Positions 1 through 6,429 of a stretch of DNA of 11,255 nucleotides are shown piece after piece (the first letter of the stretch is position 1; every line of letters begins with the position of its first letter). The DNA comes from JAYEID01 sp964581885 (GTDB taxonomy: Bacteria; Patescibacteriota; WWE3; JAUXAW01; JAYEID01): positions 1 to 11,255 of the forward strand of contig CAZOPS010000023.1 of the NCBI GenBank assembly GCA_964581885.1. The letters run 5' to 3'. A model generated the notes under the pieces. It was not told the DNA's origin. It saw nothing but the letters and a program-made list of their open reading frames with translations, and did no database searches. Position numbers and translations under genes: made by a program.

Positions 1-63
1 ACTACTTACTACTTACTACTTACTACTTACTACTTACTACTTACTACTTACTACTCGCTACTC
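1..63. repeat. Heptanucleotide tandem repeat (ACTACTT)n at window edge
   Basis: Seven exact copies of ACTACTT (1-49) are followed by two one-mismatch variants, ACTACTC and GCTACTC (50-63). The tract stops four bases before the recG stop codon, so it occupies the recG 3' flank, and it probably continues to the left of the window. It shares its 7-nt period, but not its sequence, with four other tracts here (702-778, 8765-8890, 10584-10630, 10713-10831). No hairpin terminator for recG is visible in it. Copy number may vary between strains because the units are exact. Confidence 0.95.
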
Positions 64-67
64 TCAT

Positions 68-2200
68 TTAATTGGGAGCGATGTTTTTAGTATCTAAATA
101 TTGTTTCAATCTTGGGTAGTTATCTATGTCGGTGATAATTTCTTGGGCGGCAGCACGGGTGGTTTTAATTAGGTCTATGTCAGAAAGTGATGCAAACTTA
201 AATTCAGGAATACCGTGCTGCTTTGCTCCATAGATTTCACCAGGTCCCCGCATTCGTAAGTCGATTTTTGCTAGTTCTAGCCCTGAGTCATGCTTTTCTA
301 AAGCTTTGAGCCGTTTTCTAGTATTTTCACCCTTTTTGGATGTAAATAGTAGGCAGTAAGAATCTTGACCACTTCTTCCTACACGGCCCCTGAGTTGGTG
401 CAAGCTTGCTAGGCCAAAGCGGTGTGCACCTTCAATAACCATTACATTGGCTTGGGGTATATCTACTCCAACTTCTACAACTGGGGTAGAGACTAGGATT
501 TGGATTTTTCCTTGCCTGAATTCTTTTGTTACCCTTTCTTTTTCTCCGCTTTCCATCTGTCCATGGAGTAATCCTACTCTAAATTCTGAAAAAGTTTCTT
601 TAAGCCTTTTGAACTCGGTAGTAACAGCTTTTACATCTTTGAGGGTTTCGTGGTCGGATTCTTCAATAAGAGGGCAGATAAAAAAAGCTTGGTTGGTTAG
701 ACCCCCTTTCCGCCTTCCGCTTTCCTCTTTCCGTGTTCTGTTCTGAGCTGTGCGCTGAACGCTGGTAGCTGATAGCTGTTTTTTTATCCACTGATAGCCC
801 GCCTTGCGTTTTCTTTCTGGTATTACCCAGGTTTTAGTGGGTTTAACTCCGGGTGGAAGCTCGTCAATAGTTGAGATGTCTAAATGGCCGTAGCTTGTTA
901 GAGCAAGGCTTCTGGGAATTGGAGTGGCAGTCATTGTGAGATTGTGTGGCGTTTTTCCTCTGATGTTATTACTATTTAGAAGTTTTGCTCTTTGCTTTAC
1001 CCCAAATCGATGCTGTTCATCAATGATAACCAGACCTAAGTTTTTAAGAATTTTTTCACGATGGAGGAGTGCGTGAGTTCCAATTATTATTGTGGGGGTT
1101 TCTGTTTGTTTCTTGTGATTATTAGTGGTTCCTGTTTGCAAGGAAATTGATATTTGGAATGGTTCCAGGTACTTTTTGAAGTTTTCGTAAACTTGTTTAG
1201 CAAGAATTTCTGTGGGTGCCATATAGGCAGTGTTTTTTTTAGCTAGGGCAGTTGCATATGCAGATGTTACAGCTACTATGGTTTTTCCCGAGCCCACATC
1301 GCCTTGAAGTAGGCGGTTCATTGGTTTTTCTTTCTCTAAATCTTTCTGAATTTCAGCAACACATCTTCTTTGCGCGTCTGTTAAGTTGAACGGCAGGCTT
1401 TTTATTAGTTTGGTGATTTCTTCTTTTTGTTTTGTGGTCAGCACAATGGGGGGAGCAGATTTTTGTTCTTGCCATTCGTATCGTTTCTTAAGAGTTTTTA
1501 ACTGAAACCAAAACATTTCTTCGAAAGCTATCCGCTTTCTTGCCTTTTCAATTTCTTTTTGGTTACGTGGGAAATGAATAAAGTTTAGAGTCTTTTTGAG
1601 GTCTAAAATATTATATTTTTCCTTAATTTGTTTTGGTAGGGGGTCCTTTGGTTTTTGTTCTAGATTTTCAAAAACAGCTTTTAGTCGTGCTCGCAGCCAT
1701 TTGGAGGATACTCCGTGTGTCTCTGGATATATGGGGACGAGACGACCAGTGTGAATTAAATTTTTGGAGCGTGGGGTAGTTGGACCTTTTTTTTGTTTGG
1801 TTGCTTTTTCATATTCTGGACTGAGAAACGCTGGTTGGCCAGAAAAGTTTTTGAGCTTTCCCGAAAAGTAGAATGTTTCGCCTTGATGGATGGTGTTAGT
1901 GATGTAGTGTTGGTTAAACCAGACAAGTAATAGGGTTCCGGAGCTGTCAGCTACAATTGCTTTGGTTAGCTTTTTTCCTCGTCGGGTAAATATATTTTTT
2001 ATTTCCAGGACCTCACCTTTAATGGTTGCTGGTTCTCCTGCTAGGAGGCTAGAAATTTCACTAATTTTTGAAAAGTCTTTGTATCTTGTTGGGTAATGGT
2101 GGATAAGGTCGTTGACAGTCTCAATGCCCAAATTTTTAAGGCGCTTTTGGTATTTTTTACCCACGAATCGAATCTTTGAGACAGGATCTGTAAGTTTCAT
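68..2200 (-). CDS. recG: ATP-dependent DNA helicase RecG
   Basis: RecG is the superfamily 2 helicase that regresses stalled replication forks and moves Holliday junctions. The protein is about 710 residues, normal for the family. The N-terminal wedge/OB region (to about residue 240) is followed by the motor: Walker A GDVGSGKT (about 300-307), DEQH box (about 394-397), TATPIPRSLA, the HGQMESGEKE motif, and RGRVGRSGQ in motif VI. The C-terminus keeps the MRGPGEIYG signature. I chose ATG at 2200, not the in-frame TTG at 2203, because the upstream microprotein ends in TGATG, a one-base overlap typical of translational coupling; AGG lies a few bases upstream. The oddity is a 26-residue insertion (about 475-500) between the two helicase lobes, encoded by a heptad repeat. 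All helicase motifs remain, so the enzyme is probably functional. Confidence 0.97.
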   Translation of the reverse strand: MKLTDPVSKIRFVGKKYQKRLKNLGIETVNDLIHHYPTRYKDFSKISEISSLLAGEPATIKGEVLEIKNIFTRRGKKLTKAIVADSSGTLLLVWFNQHYITNTIHQGETFYFSGKLKNFSGQPAFLSPEYEKATKQKKGPTTPRSKNLIHTGRLVPIYPETHGVSSKWLRARLKAVFENLEQKPKDPLPKQIKEKYNILDLKKTLNFIHFPRNQKEIEKARKRIAFEEMFWFQLKTLKKRYEWQEQKSAPPIVLTTKQKEEITKLIKSLPFNLTDAQRRCVAEIQKDLEKEKPMNRLLQGDVGSGKTIVAVTSAYATALAKKNTAYMAPTEILAKQVYENFKKYLEPFQISISLQTGTTNNHKKQTETPTIIIGTHALLHREKILKNLGLVIIDEQHRFGVKQRAKLLNSNNIRGKTPHNLTMTATPIPRSLALTSYGHLDISTIDELPPGVKPTKTWVIPERKRKAGYQWIKKQLSATSVQRTAQNRTRKEESGRRKGGLTNQAFFICPLIEESDHETLKDVKAVTTEFKRLKETFSEFRVGLLHGQMESGEKERVTKEFRQGKIQILVSTPVVEVGVDIPQANVMVIEGAHRFGLASLHQLRGRVGRSGQDSYCLLFTSKKGENTRKRLKALEKHDSGLELAKIDLRMRGPGEIYGAKQHGIPEFKFASLSDIDLIKTTRAAAQEIITDIDNYPRLKQYLDTKNIAPN
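702..778 (-). repeat. Degenerate heptad repeat inside recG
   Basis: Read on the minus strand, this stretch divides into eleven successive 7-mers without a phase break. First come five of the form CAGCNNN (CAGCTAT, CAGCTAC, CAGCGTT, CAGCGCA, CAGCTCA), then GAACAGA, then purine-rich units ACACGGA, AAGAGGA, AAGCGGA, AGGCGGA, AAGGGGG. It encodes residues from about QLSATSVQ to GRRKGG, which ordinary RecG proteins lack between the PERKR region and the F-ICPLIEES strand. The low-complexity basic peptide and the preserved reading frame suggest an insertion tolerated in a surface loop. Confidence 0.85.
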
Positions 2201-2304
2201 CAACCTAAAATTATGGGAAGTATGGAGCTAAGAATTATTGCAATAGAAGTTACGGCAATGATCACTTGCCAAATTTTCTTGTGTTTACGGAAAAACCCAA
2301 TCAT
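2200..2304 (-). CDS. 34-residue single-span membrane microprotein upstream of recG
   Basis: This small ORF starts with ATG at 2304 and ends with TGA at 2200, whose last base is the first base of the recG ATG. The peptide begins MIGFFRKHKKIWQ, a short basic head. About 20 hydrophobic residues follow (VIIAVTSIAIILSSILPIIL), ending in a glycine. That layout, positive cytoplasmic end plus one helix, is a typical membrane anchor. The overlapping stop/start supports a real gene co-transcribed with recG, and a plausible promoter lies just upstream. I do not recognise a named family. It could be a conserved small protein of these bacteria or a leader peptide coupling recG translation. Confidence 0.6.
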   Translation of the reverse strand: MIGFFRKHKKIWQVIIAVTSIAIILSSILPIILG

Positions 2305-2317
2305 TGTTGTGTTTCTT

Positions 2318-2347
2318 ATTTTCCCATAACTCTTGCCATATCGTCAA
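2318..2347 (-). promoter_or_regulatory. Candidate promoter of the microprotein-recG unit
   Basis: On the minus strand TTGACG (2347-2342, five of six consensus bases) is followed after 18 nt by GAAAAT (2323-2318), preceded by TG at the extended -10 position. Transcription would start near 2311, about seven bases before the microprotein ATG at 2304, giving a very short leader. The -10 hexamer is weak (four of six). Confidence 0.4.
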
Positions 2348-2361
2348 ACAGGCTCTACTTT

Positions 2362-2381
2362 TTACCCTCCTTCGCCGAAAG
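2362..2381 (+). repeat. Dispersed repeat copy 1 (ACCCTCCTTCGCCGAAAG core)
   Basis: These 20 bases occur again, identical and inverted, at 8623-8642 upstream of thrS. A related core occurs inside thrS near 7911. Small inverted repeats follow here: ACTC-TGC-GAGT, and AGACT with AGTCT. The copy lies in the divergent spacer between the recG unit and the PBP gene, outside both promoters. No transposase is nearby, so any mobility would be in trans. Confidence 0.75.
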
Positions 2382-2449
2382 ACTCTGCGAGTGTAAGTCT
2401 GTGTTTATTTCCATATTGCTGCTATTATACCAGCAGAGGAGAGGTTAGG

Positions 2450-2478
2450 TTGCTCCCTTCTTTGTATTTTGCTAAACT
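2450..2478 (+). promoter_or_regulatory. Extended -10 promoter of the PBP gene
   Basis: TTGCTC (2450-2455), a 17-nt spacer, then TGC-TAAACT (2470-2478). The -10 ends eight bases before the ATG at 2487, so transcription should begin around 2485 and leave a leader of about two bases. AGGAG (2479-2483) lies only three bases from the ATG, too close for a normal ribosome site on a full leader. A second extended -10, TGC-TATTAT (2420-2428), lies within a CTGCT/AGCAG inverted repeat and could drive a longer transcript that uses that AGGAG. Confidence 0.55.
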
Positions 2479-2486
2479 AGGAGCGA

Positions 2487-5141
2487 ATGTTTTCTAAGCA
2501 TATGTCTAGAAGAAATAAATTTCCCTCACTTTTTGGCAATCGTCGAAATAAAAGAAAGCGCCGGCTTAGTACTAGACGTTGGCTACCAATTATTTCAATA
2601 GCCGCCTTAAGCCTGTTTGTGGTGATAACGCTTGGTTCCATAATGAGCTTGGCGGTTTTTGCTTTTTATTCTAGCAAGTTACCTTCCCCGGACAAACTTA
2701 CAGCAAGAGAAAGAGTGCTTTCTACCAAGATTTACGATCGAAATGGTGAGCTACTTTATGATGTTCACGGAGATCAAAACAGGACCCTTGTCCAGTTGGA
2801 AGATGTTCCGGAGCACTTGATTCAAGCTACATTGGCTGCTGAGGATTCTGATTTCTATGCTCATAAGGGATTTGATCCTCTTGGTATTCTTCGAGCTTTT
2901 TACAATGTAATAGTTCATCGTCGCTTGCAAGGCGGTTCCACTGTTACACAGCAGGTAGTGCGGAACACTGTGATTTCTAGGGAGCGAACGCTCACTCGTA
3001 AGATTAAAGAATTGATATTAGCTCTTCAAATTGAGAGAAAGTATGGTAAAGATGAAATTCTCCAAATGTATCTTAACGAAGCTCCTTATGGTGGTCAGGC
3101 TTATGGGGTTCAGGCAGCATCCGAGGTTTATTTTTCCAAAGATGTTCAAGAATTGACTTTAGCTGAGTCCGCTTTTTTGGCTGGGATGCCTCAGGCACCG
3201 TCGAGATATTCTCCGTACCGTGATCCAGATACAGCAAAAGCGCGGCGTAATTACGTTTTGCATTTGATGCAAAATAGAGGTTGGCTGGGGAGGGGTGGGC
3301 AGCGCCATTTTCTCTCTCCGGAGGAGGCGGAGGAGGCAAAGCAGACGGAGCTTGTTTACTCCCCGCCCGGTGGTGAGATTAAGGCTCCGCATTTTGTAAT
3401 GTATGTGAAGGAGTTGCTGACAGATCGCTATGGGGCTAGTTTGGTAGAGCAAGGGGGGCTTAAGGTCACTACCACGCTGGATTTGGAAAAACAAGAAGAG
3501 ATGCAAACTATTGTCTCGGAAGAGATTGAACGGGTGGCTCAGTATGATATTGGGAATGGAGCTCTTTTAGCTATGGATCCCCAGACTGGTGAGATTTTAG
3601 CAATGGTTGGTTCCAAAGATTTCTTTGCTGATGATTATGATGGTCAGGTAAATGTTACACTTCGCTCTCGTCAACCTGGTTCTTCAATAAAACCAATTGC
3701 ATATGCAACTGCTTTTAAGCAGGGGTATACGCCAGCAACAGTTTTGTTTGATGTACCTACCAAGTTTCCGGGGGGCTCAGGCCAGCCGGATTACGAGCCG
3801 GAAAACTACGATGGAAAGTTTAGAGGTCCCGTAAAACTACGCTATGCTTTGGGAAATTCAATTAATTTAATAGCAGTTAAGCTGTTAAAGTTGGTTGGTG
3901 TGCCGGAAATGATTGAGACAGCACATGATTTGGGAATTACTACCCTTAATGAACCGGAGCGGTACGGACTTTCTCTAACTTTGGGTGGCGGCGAAGTTAA
4001 ACTTCTAGATTTAGTGACTGCCTATTCTGGCTTTGCGAATAAGGGTCGGAGAGTAGAGCCCAATGCTATTTTGGAGGTTACAGACTCTAGCAGTCGTGTT
4101 CTTGAGAAGTTTAAACCAACTGAAGGTCACCGAGTTCTTTCTCCCGAAATTGCTTACCTGATTTCTGATATTCTCTCTGATAATGATGCTAGAACTGTGG
4201 CTTTTGGGCCCAACAGTTCCTTGCACATTCCTGGCTATTCAGTTGCAGTAAAGACAGGAACGACAAATAAGATGAAAGATAATTGGACTGTGGGGTATAC
4301 CCCATCTATAGCAGTAGGAGTGTGGGTTGGTAATAATGATAATTCTTCTATGAGCAATGTTGTTTCTGGTATTACTGGTGCAGCACCAATCTGGAATCGA
4401 GCTATAAATGTGTTTTTGGAGGGTAAAAGTGATGAGCCTTTTGAGCGCCCCGATGGCATTAAAGAGGCAGATATTTGTAATCTCTCGGGACAAAAGCCGA
4501 ATCAGTGGTGCTATGTTCCAGGTGAAGAAGAATCCAAGTTTTGCGACATAGGTCAGGAGATTTTCGTAGAAGGCACTGAACCCACAGAGACTTGCAACTT
4601 TCATAAAAAGCTTGATCTTTGCAAAGTAGATGGGAAGTTGGCTTCGGATGCTTGTCGTGAGGCGGATGAGGTGGAAGAGAAGATTTTTATAGATTATCAA
4701 GCAGCTCTTTCTGAGTGGCAAGAGTATGTGGATGATTGGATTGAGGATCAGCACGGTGATGATGATGCTTATGATCCTCCAACTGAGGAATCTAAGTCTT
4801 ACATACATCCTGATGATAAGGATGAACCTTGGGTCCGGATTAAGGAGCCGAGCGGTGAAGAAGTTTCACAAAAGTTTAAAGTAAAAGTTGATGTTATTAC
4901 TCCTTATACTGTAAGTAAGGTCAAATTTTATCTGAATGATAAGCAAGTGGGTAAGGATGATACTAGCATTCCTTATCAGCAGGAAATAAGAATAGAGGAC
5001 ACGACCGTAGCTGAGCATACTCTGAAAGTTAAAGCTTATGATTCAGCTGGAAATGTGGGGGAAGCAAACAAAGATATTATTTTCAAGGGCGCAATGACTG
5101 TGTTAGAGGATGAGGATGAAGACGATTCTGCTGGTGAGTAA
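2487..5141 (+). CDS. Class A penicillin-binding protein (glycosyltransferase/transpeptidase), PBP1A type
   Basis: This bifunctional enzyme polymerises lipid II and cross-links peptidoglycan outside the membrane. The 884 residues start with a basic cytoplasmic head and one membrane span (about 33-60). The GT51 domain follows: EDSDFYAHKGFD with the catalytic Glu at 119, GGSTVTQQ (149-156), RKIKE, and the ILQMYLNEAPYG motif. The transpeptidase carries SSIK (Ser399), SIN (458-460) and KTGT (589-592). Next come a segment with six cysteines (about 664-723), an acidic linker, an Ig-like beta domain (about 780-867, VKVDVITPYTVSKVKFYL through KAYDSAGNVGE) and an acidic tail. A small GC- and purine-rich patch (about 3285-3345) adds a few extra residues (LGRGGQRHF) between the catalytic domains. 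The gene diverges from recG and converges on rplT. Close to the expected PBP1A length plus the C-terminal extension. Confidence 0.96.
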   Translation: MFSKHMSRRNKFPSLFGNRRNKRKRRLSTRRWLPIISIAALSLFVVITLGSIMSLAVFAFYSSKLPSPDKLTARERVLSTKIYDRNGELLYDVHGDQNRTLVQLEDVPEHLIQATLAAEDSDFYAHKGFDPLGILRAFYNVIVHRRLQGGSTVTQQVVRNTVISRERTLTRKIKELILALQIERKYGKDEILQMYLNEAPYGGQAYGVQAASEVYFSKDVQELTLAESAFLAGMPQAPSRYSPYRDPDTAKARRNYVLHLMQNRGWLGRGGQRHFLSPEEAEEAKQTELVYSPPGGEIKAPHFVMYVKELLTDRYGASLVEQGGLKVTTTLDLEKQEEMQTIVSEEIERVAQYDIGNGALLAMDPQTGEILAMVGSKDFFADDYDGQVNVTLRSRQPGSSIKPIAYATAFKQGYTPATVLFDVPTKFPGGSGQPDYEPENYDGKFRGPVKLRYALGNSINLIAVKLLKLVGVPEMIETAHDLGITTLNEPERYGLSLTLGGGEVKLLDLVTAYSGFANKGRRVEPNAILEVTDSSSRVLEKFKPTEGHRVLSPEIAYLISDILSDNDARTVAFGPNSSLHIPGYSVAVKTGTTNKMKDNWTVGYTPSIAVGVWVGNNDNSSMSNVVSGITGAAPIWNRAINVFLEGKSDEPFERPDGIKEADICNLSGQKPNQWCYVPGEEESKFCDIGQEIFVEGTEPTETCNFHKKLDLCKVDGKLASDACREADEVEEKIFIDYQAALSEWQEYVDDWIEDQHGDDDAYDPPTEESKSYIHPDDKDEPWVRIKEPSGEEVSQKFKVKVDVITPYTVSKVKFYLNDKQVGKDDTSIPYQQEIRIEDTTVAEHTLKVKAYDSAGNVGEANKDIIFKGAMTVLEDEDEDDSAGE

Positions 5142-5214
5142 TCTTTCGGTAACTCTACTTACTAAACCCCATTACTAACATTCTGAATAGTGGCTTATTG
5201 GGAAGAATTGGAGC

Positions 5215-5562
5215 TTACGTGGTAGCAGTTTCTACTATTTTTTTGAAGGCTTCTGGGTCCCGAACAGCTAATTCTGCTAGCATTTTTCTGTTAAGATTAA
5301 TATTTTTCTTTTTAAGAAGGTTAATAAAGCGGCTATAGGAAAGGTCAAATTCATTAAGAGCTGCGTTGATTCGTTGAATCCAAAGCTTGCGCATATCTCT
5401 TTTTCTTTGTTTCCGTCCAGCAAAAGCATGTTCTCCAGCTCTTATATATGCTTCGTGTGCTCTTTTGAATAAGCGGGACCTGGTACCTTTGTACCCTTTG
5501 GTTTCTTTTAGTATTTTTTTGTGTCGTTTTCGTCGGACTGTACCGGTCTTTACACGTGCCAT
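5215..5562 (-). CDS. rplT: 50S ribosomal protein bL20
   Basis: bL20 binds 23S rRNA early in large-subunit assembly; in E. coli and Bacillus it also represses its own operon. The 115-residue protein is full length and textbook: MARVKTGTVRRKRHKKILKETKGYKG, a long basic N-terminal helix, the HAFAGRKQRKRDMRKLWI helix, and the globular C-terminal domain (LSYSRFINLLKKKNINLNRKMLAELAV). It starts with ATG but has no Shine-Dalgarno match. It follows infC, as in the widespread thrS-infC-rpmI-rplT cluster, but a 222-nt spacer without a gene stands where rpmI would be. The stop lies 73 bases from the end of the convergent PBP gene; I see no clear terminator there. Confidence 0.98.
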   Translation of the reverse strand: MARVKTGTVRRKRHKKILKETKGYKGTRSRLFKRAHEAYIRAGEHAFAGRKQRKRDMRKLWIQRINAALNEFDLSYSRFINLLKKKNINLNRKMLAELAVRDPEAFKKIVETATT

Positions 5563-5688
5563 TGTAGTTTAGCTATGCCGGTGGTTTGCGTTCCCAAAGG
5601 CCGCTCGCCCTTTTGGTAATTATTGCTTTAGGCTCGCTTAGAGAAAAATTTGCATTTCAGCAATGCTTATTAAAAGTTAATGTTAGCA
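5563..5688 (-). promoter_or_regulatory. Structured leader of rplT, possible L20 autoregulatory RNA
   Basis: No reading frame resembling a protein is open here. On the minus strand the RNA can form CCAAAAGG / CCTTTGG around GCGAGCGG (5616-5593, one bulged A) and a small GCATT/AATGC hairpin (5666-5652). A transcript from the promoter at 5680-5710 would carry about 110 leader bases, unusual here because most other mRNAs look leaderless. L20 regulates its own synthesis through leader RNA in other bacteria, so autoregulation is the natural guess. I cannot show the pseudoknot or rRNA mimicry, so the role is inference. Confidence 0.4.
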
Positions 5689-5697
5689 AATTTTTCT
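5642..5697. repeat. 12-bp perfect inverted repeat upstream of rplT
   Basis: AGAAAAATTTGC (5642-5653) and GCAAATTTTTCT (5686-5697) are exact reverse complements separated by 32 bases. In a transcript reading through from infC they could form a long AT-rich stem; as DNA they bracket the start region of the rplT promoter. Either an attenuation hairpin or a protein-binding site would fit. Confidence 0.6.
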
Positions 5698-5710
5698 ATA
5701 CCTTTGTAAA
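5680..5710 (-). promoter_or_regulatory. Candidate internal promoter for rplT
   Basis: The minus strand carries TGC-TAACAT (5688-5680), identical to the -10 of the infC promoter and followed by the same TA. A TTTACA/TTACAA -35 lies at 5710-5704 with an 18-19-nt spacer, slightly long. Start expected near 5673. Confidence 0.45.
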
Positions 5711-5725
5711 CGAAACCCCCGCCAT

Positions 5726-5768
5726 ACTTTTTGTTTGTGTTTTGTAATTTGGTCCGCCGGCCGGCGGA
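5726..5768. repeat. Short heptad-like tract ending in a 16-bp palindrome
   Basis: TCCGCCGGCCGGCGGA (5753-5768) is a perfect palindrome, very GC-rich in an AT-rich spacer. Just before it, TTTTGTAATTTGGT resembles the TTTTGTTATTTGGT units of the heptad tract near clpP (10818-10831), with about four 7-mers (5726-5753). The pair looks like a repetitive extragenic palindrome joined to a heptad fragment. With no loop and no T-run it is not a normal terminator. Confidence 0.6.
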
Positions 5769-5780
5769 TTGTAAATTCTT

Positions 5781-5796
5781 GCTCCTACTTAGGAGC
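5781..5796. repeat. Inverted repeat across the infC stop codon
   Basis: GCTCCTA (5781-5787) and TAGGAGC (5790-5796) pair perfectly with two bases between, spanning the infC TAG. Neither strand has a T-run next to it, so it may stabilise the mRNA end or be a partial terminator. Confidence 0.45.
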
Positions 5797-6294
5797 GAGG
5801 GTCATATTCATGAACCTTCCTTTTCTTTCGATATCTTTCTCAACTCTACTTGTGTCTTCAAGCTCTTCTTTTATCTTTTCTAATTTTTCGCGTCCAATTT
5901 CAGGATGCGCTATTTCACGGCCTTTGAAAAGTAACTCAAACTTAACTGGGTGTCCGTCCTCGAAGAATTCTTTGGCTCGTTCCATTTTTATTCTAAGATC
6001 GTTCTCGTCTATGTGGGGACCAATTCTTAAGATTTTTGCTTCTTTACTTTTGGTCCGTTTTTTTTCTTCTGTCCTCCTTTTCTTTTTTTCGTAGATAAAT
6101 TTTCCAAAATCTAAGATTTTTGCTACAGAGGGAGAAGCTGTGGTAGATACTACCACTAAGTCCAGACCCTGTTCCTTAGCTATTGCTAAGGCTTCTTCCT
6201 TATCCATTACTCCTAGGTTTTCCCCTTCAGGGCTGATAATACGAAGTTTTGTGTCTTTTATTTTCTCGTTGACAGGGTAGTACTTTTTTCTCAC
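5785..6294 (-). CDS. infC: Translation initiation factor IF-3
   Basis: IF-3 binds the 30S subunit, blocks premature 50S joining and checks the start codon. The 169 residues give the two-domain architecture: N-domain (VNEKIKDTKLRIISPEGENLGVMDKEEAL), a lysine-rich linker helix, then the C-domain (AKILRIGPHIDENDLRIKMERAKEFFEDGHPVKFELLFKGRE and the closing RFMNMTLAPK). The start is GTG at 6294: it gives the expected N-terminus, and upstream codons lie in or next to the promoter. Predicted transcription begins only about five bases before it, with no Shine-Dalgarno site. It lies downstream of thrS in the classic order but has its own promoter. Confidence 0.97.
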   Translation of the reverse strand: MRKKYYPVNEKIKDTKLRIISPEGENLGVMDKEEALAIAKEQGLDLVVVSTTASPSVAKILDFGKFIYEKKKRRTEEKKRTKSKEAKILRIGPHIDENDLRIKMERAKEFFEDGHPVKFELLFKGREIAHPEIGREKLEKIKEELEDTSRVEKDIERKGRFMNMTLAPK

Positions 6295-6305
6295 TTACGG
6301 GGGTA

Positions 6306-6334
6306 ATGTTAGCACAAGGCAGTTGTTTTAGCAA
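6306..6334 (-). promoter_or_regulatory. Extended -10 promoter of infC
   Basis: TTGCTA (6334-6329), 17-nt spacer, TGC-TAACAT (6314-6306) on the minus strand. Start is expected near 6299, leaving about five bases before the GTG at 6294. The -10 region TGCTAACATTA recurs upstream of rplT. Confidence 0.6.
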
Positions 6335-6360
6335 TAGTAGTAAGAAGAATTTTAGCTCTT

Positions 6361-6401
6361 TAAAAGCATTTTTTAGATAGCTAGAGTTTTTAATGCTTTT
6401 A
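6361..6401. terminator. Candidate hairpin terminator between thrS and infC
   Basis: TAAAAGCATT (6361-6370) and AATGCTTTTA (6392-6401) form a perfect 10-bp inverted repeat 27 bases past the thrS stop codon. The loop is long (21 nt), the stem AT-rich and the T-run weak, so it may be a leaky terminator or an mRNA 3' stabiliser. Confidence 0.35.
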
Positions 6402-6429
6402 GATTAAATGATTCGGAGCTGTTTAATTT

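Noticed and set aside
2266..2448. Plus-strand 60-residue frame in the recG-PBP spacer
   Set aside because: It runs antisense through the microprotein start and across the dispersed repeat and PBP promoter region; composition is not protein-like.
3073..3506. Two overlapping minus-strand frames inside the PBP gene
   Set aside because: Antisense to a well-supported coding region with intact motifs; no family resemblance.
5142..5214. Bidirectional terminator between PBP and rplT
   Set aside because: No stem with adjacent T-run found in these 73 bases on either strand.
5563..5784. rpmI present but uncalled
   Set aside because: I translated the three minus-strand frames: stops interrupt all of them and no KRF/TGTGK-like bL35 motif appears.
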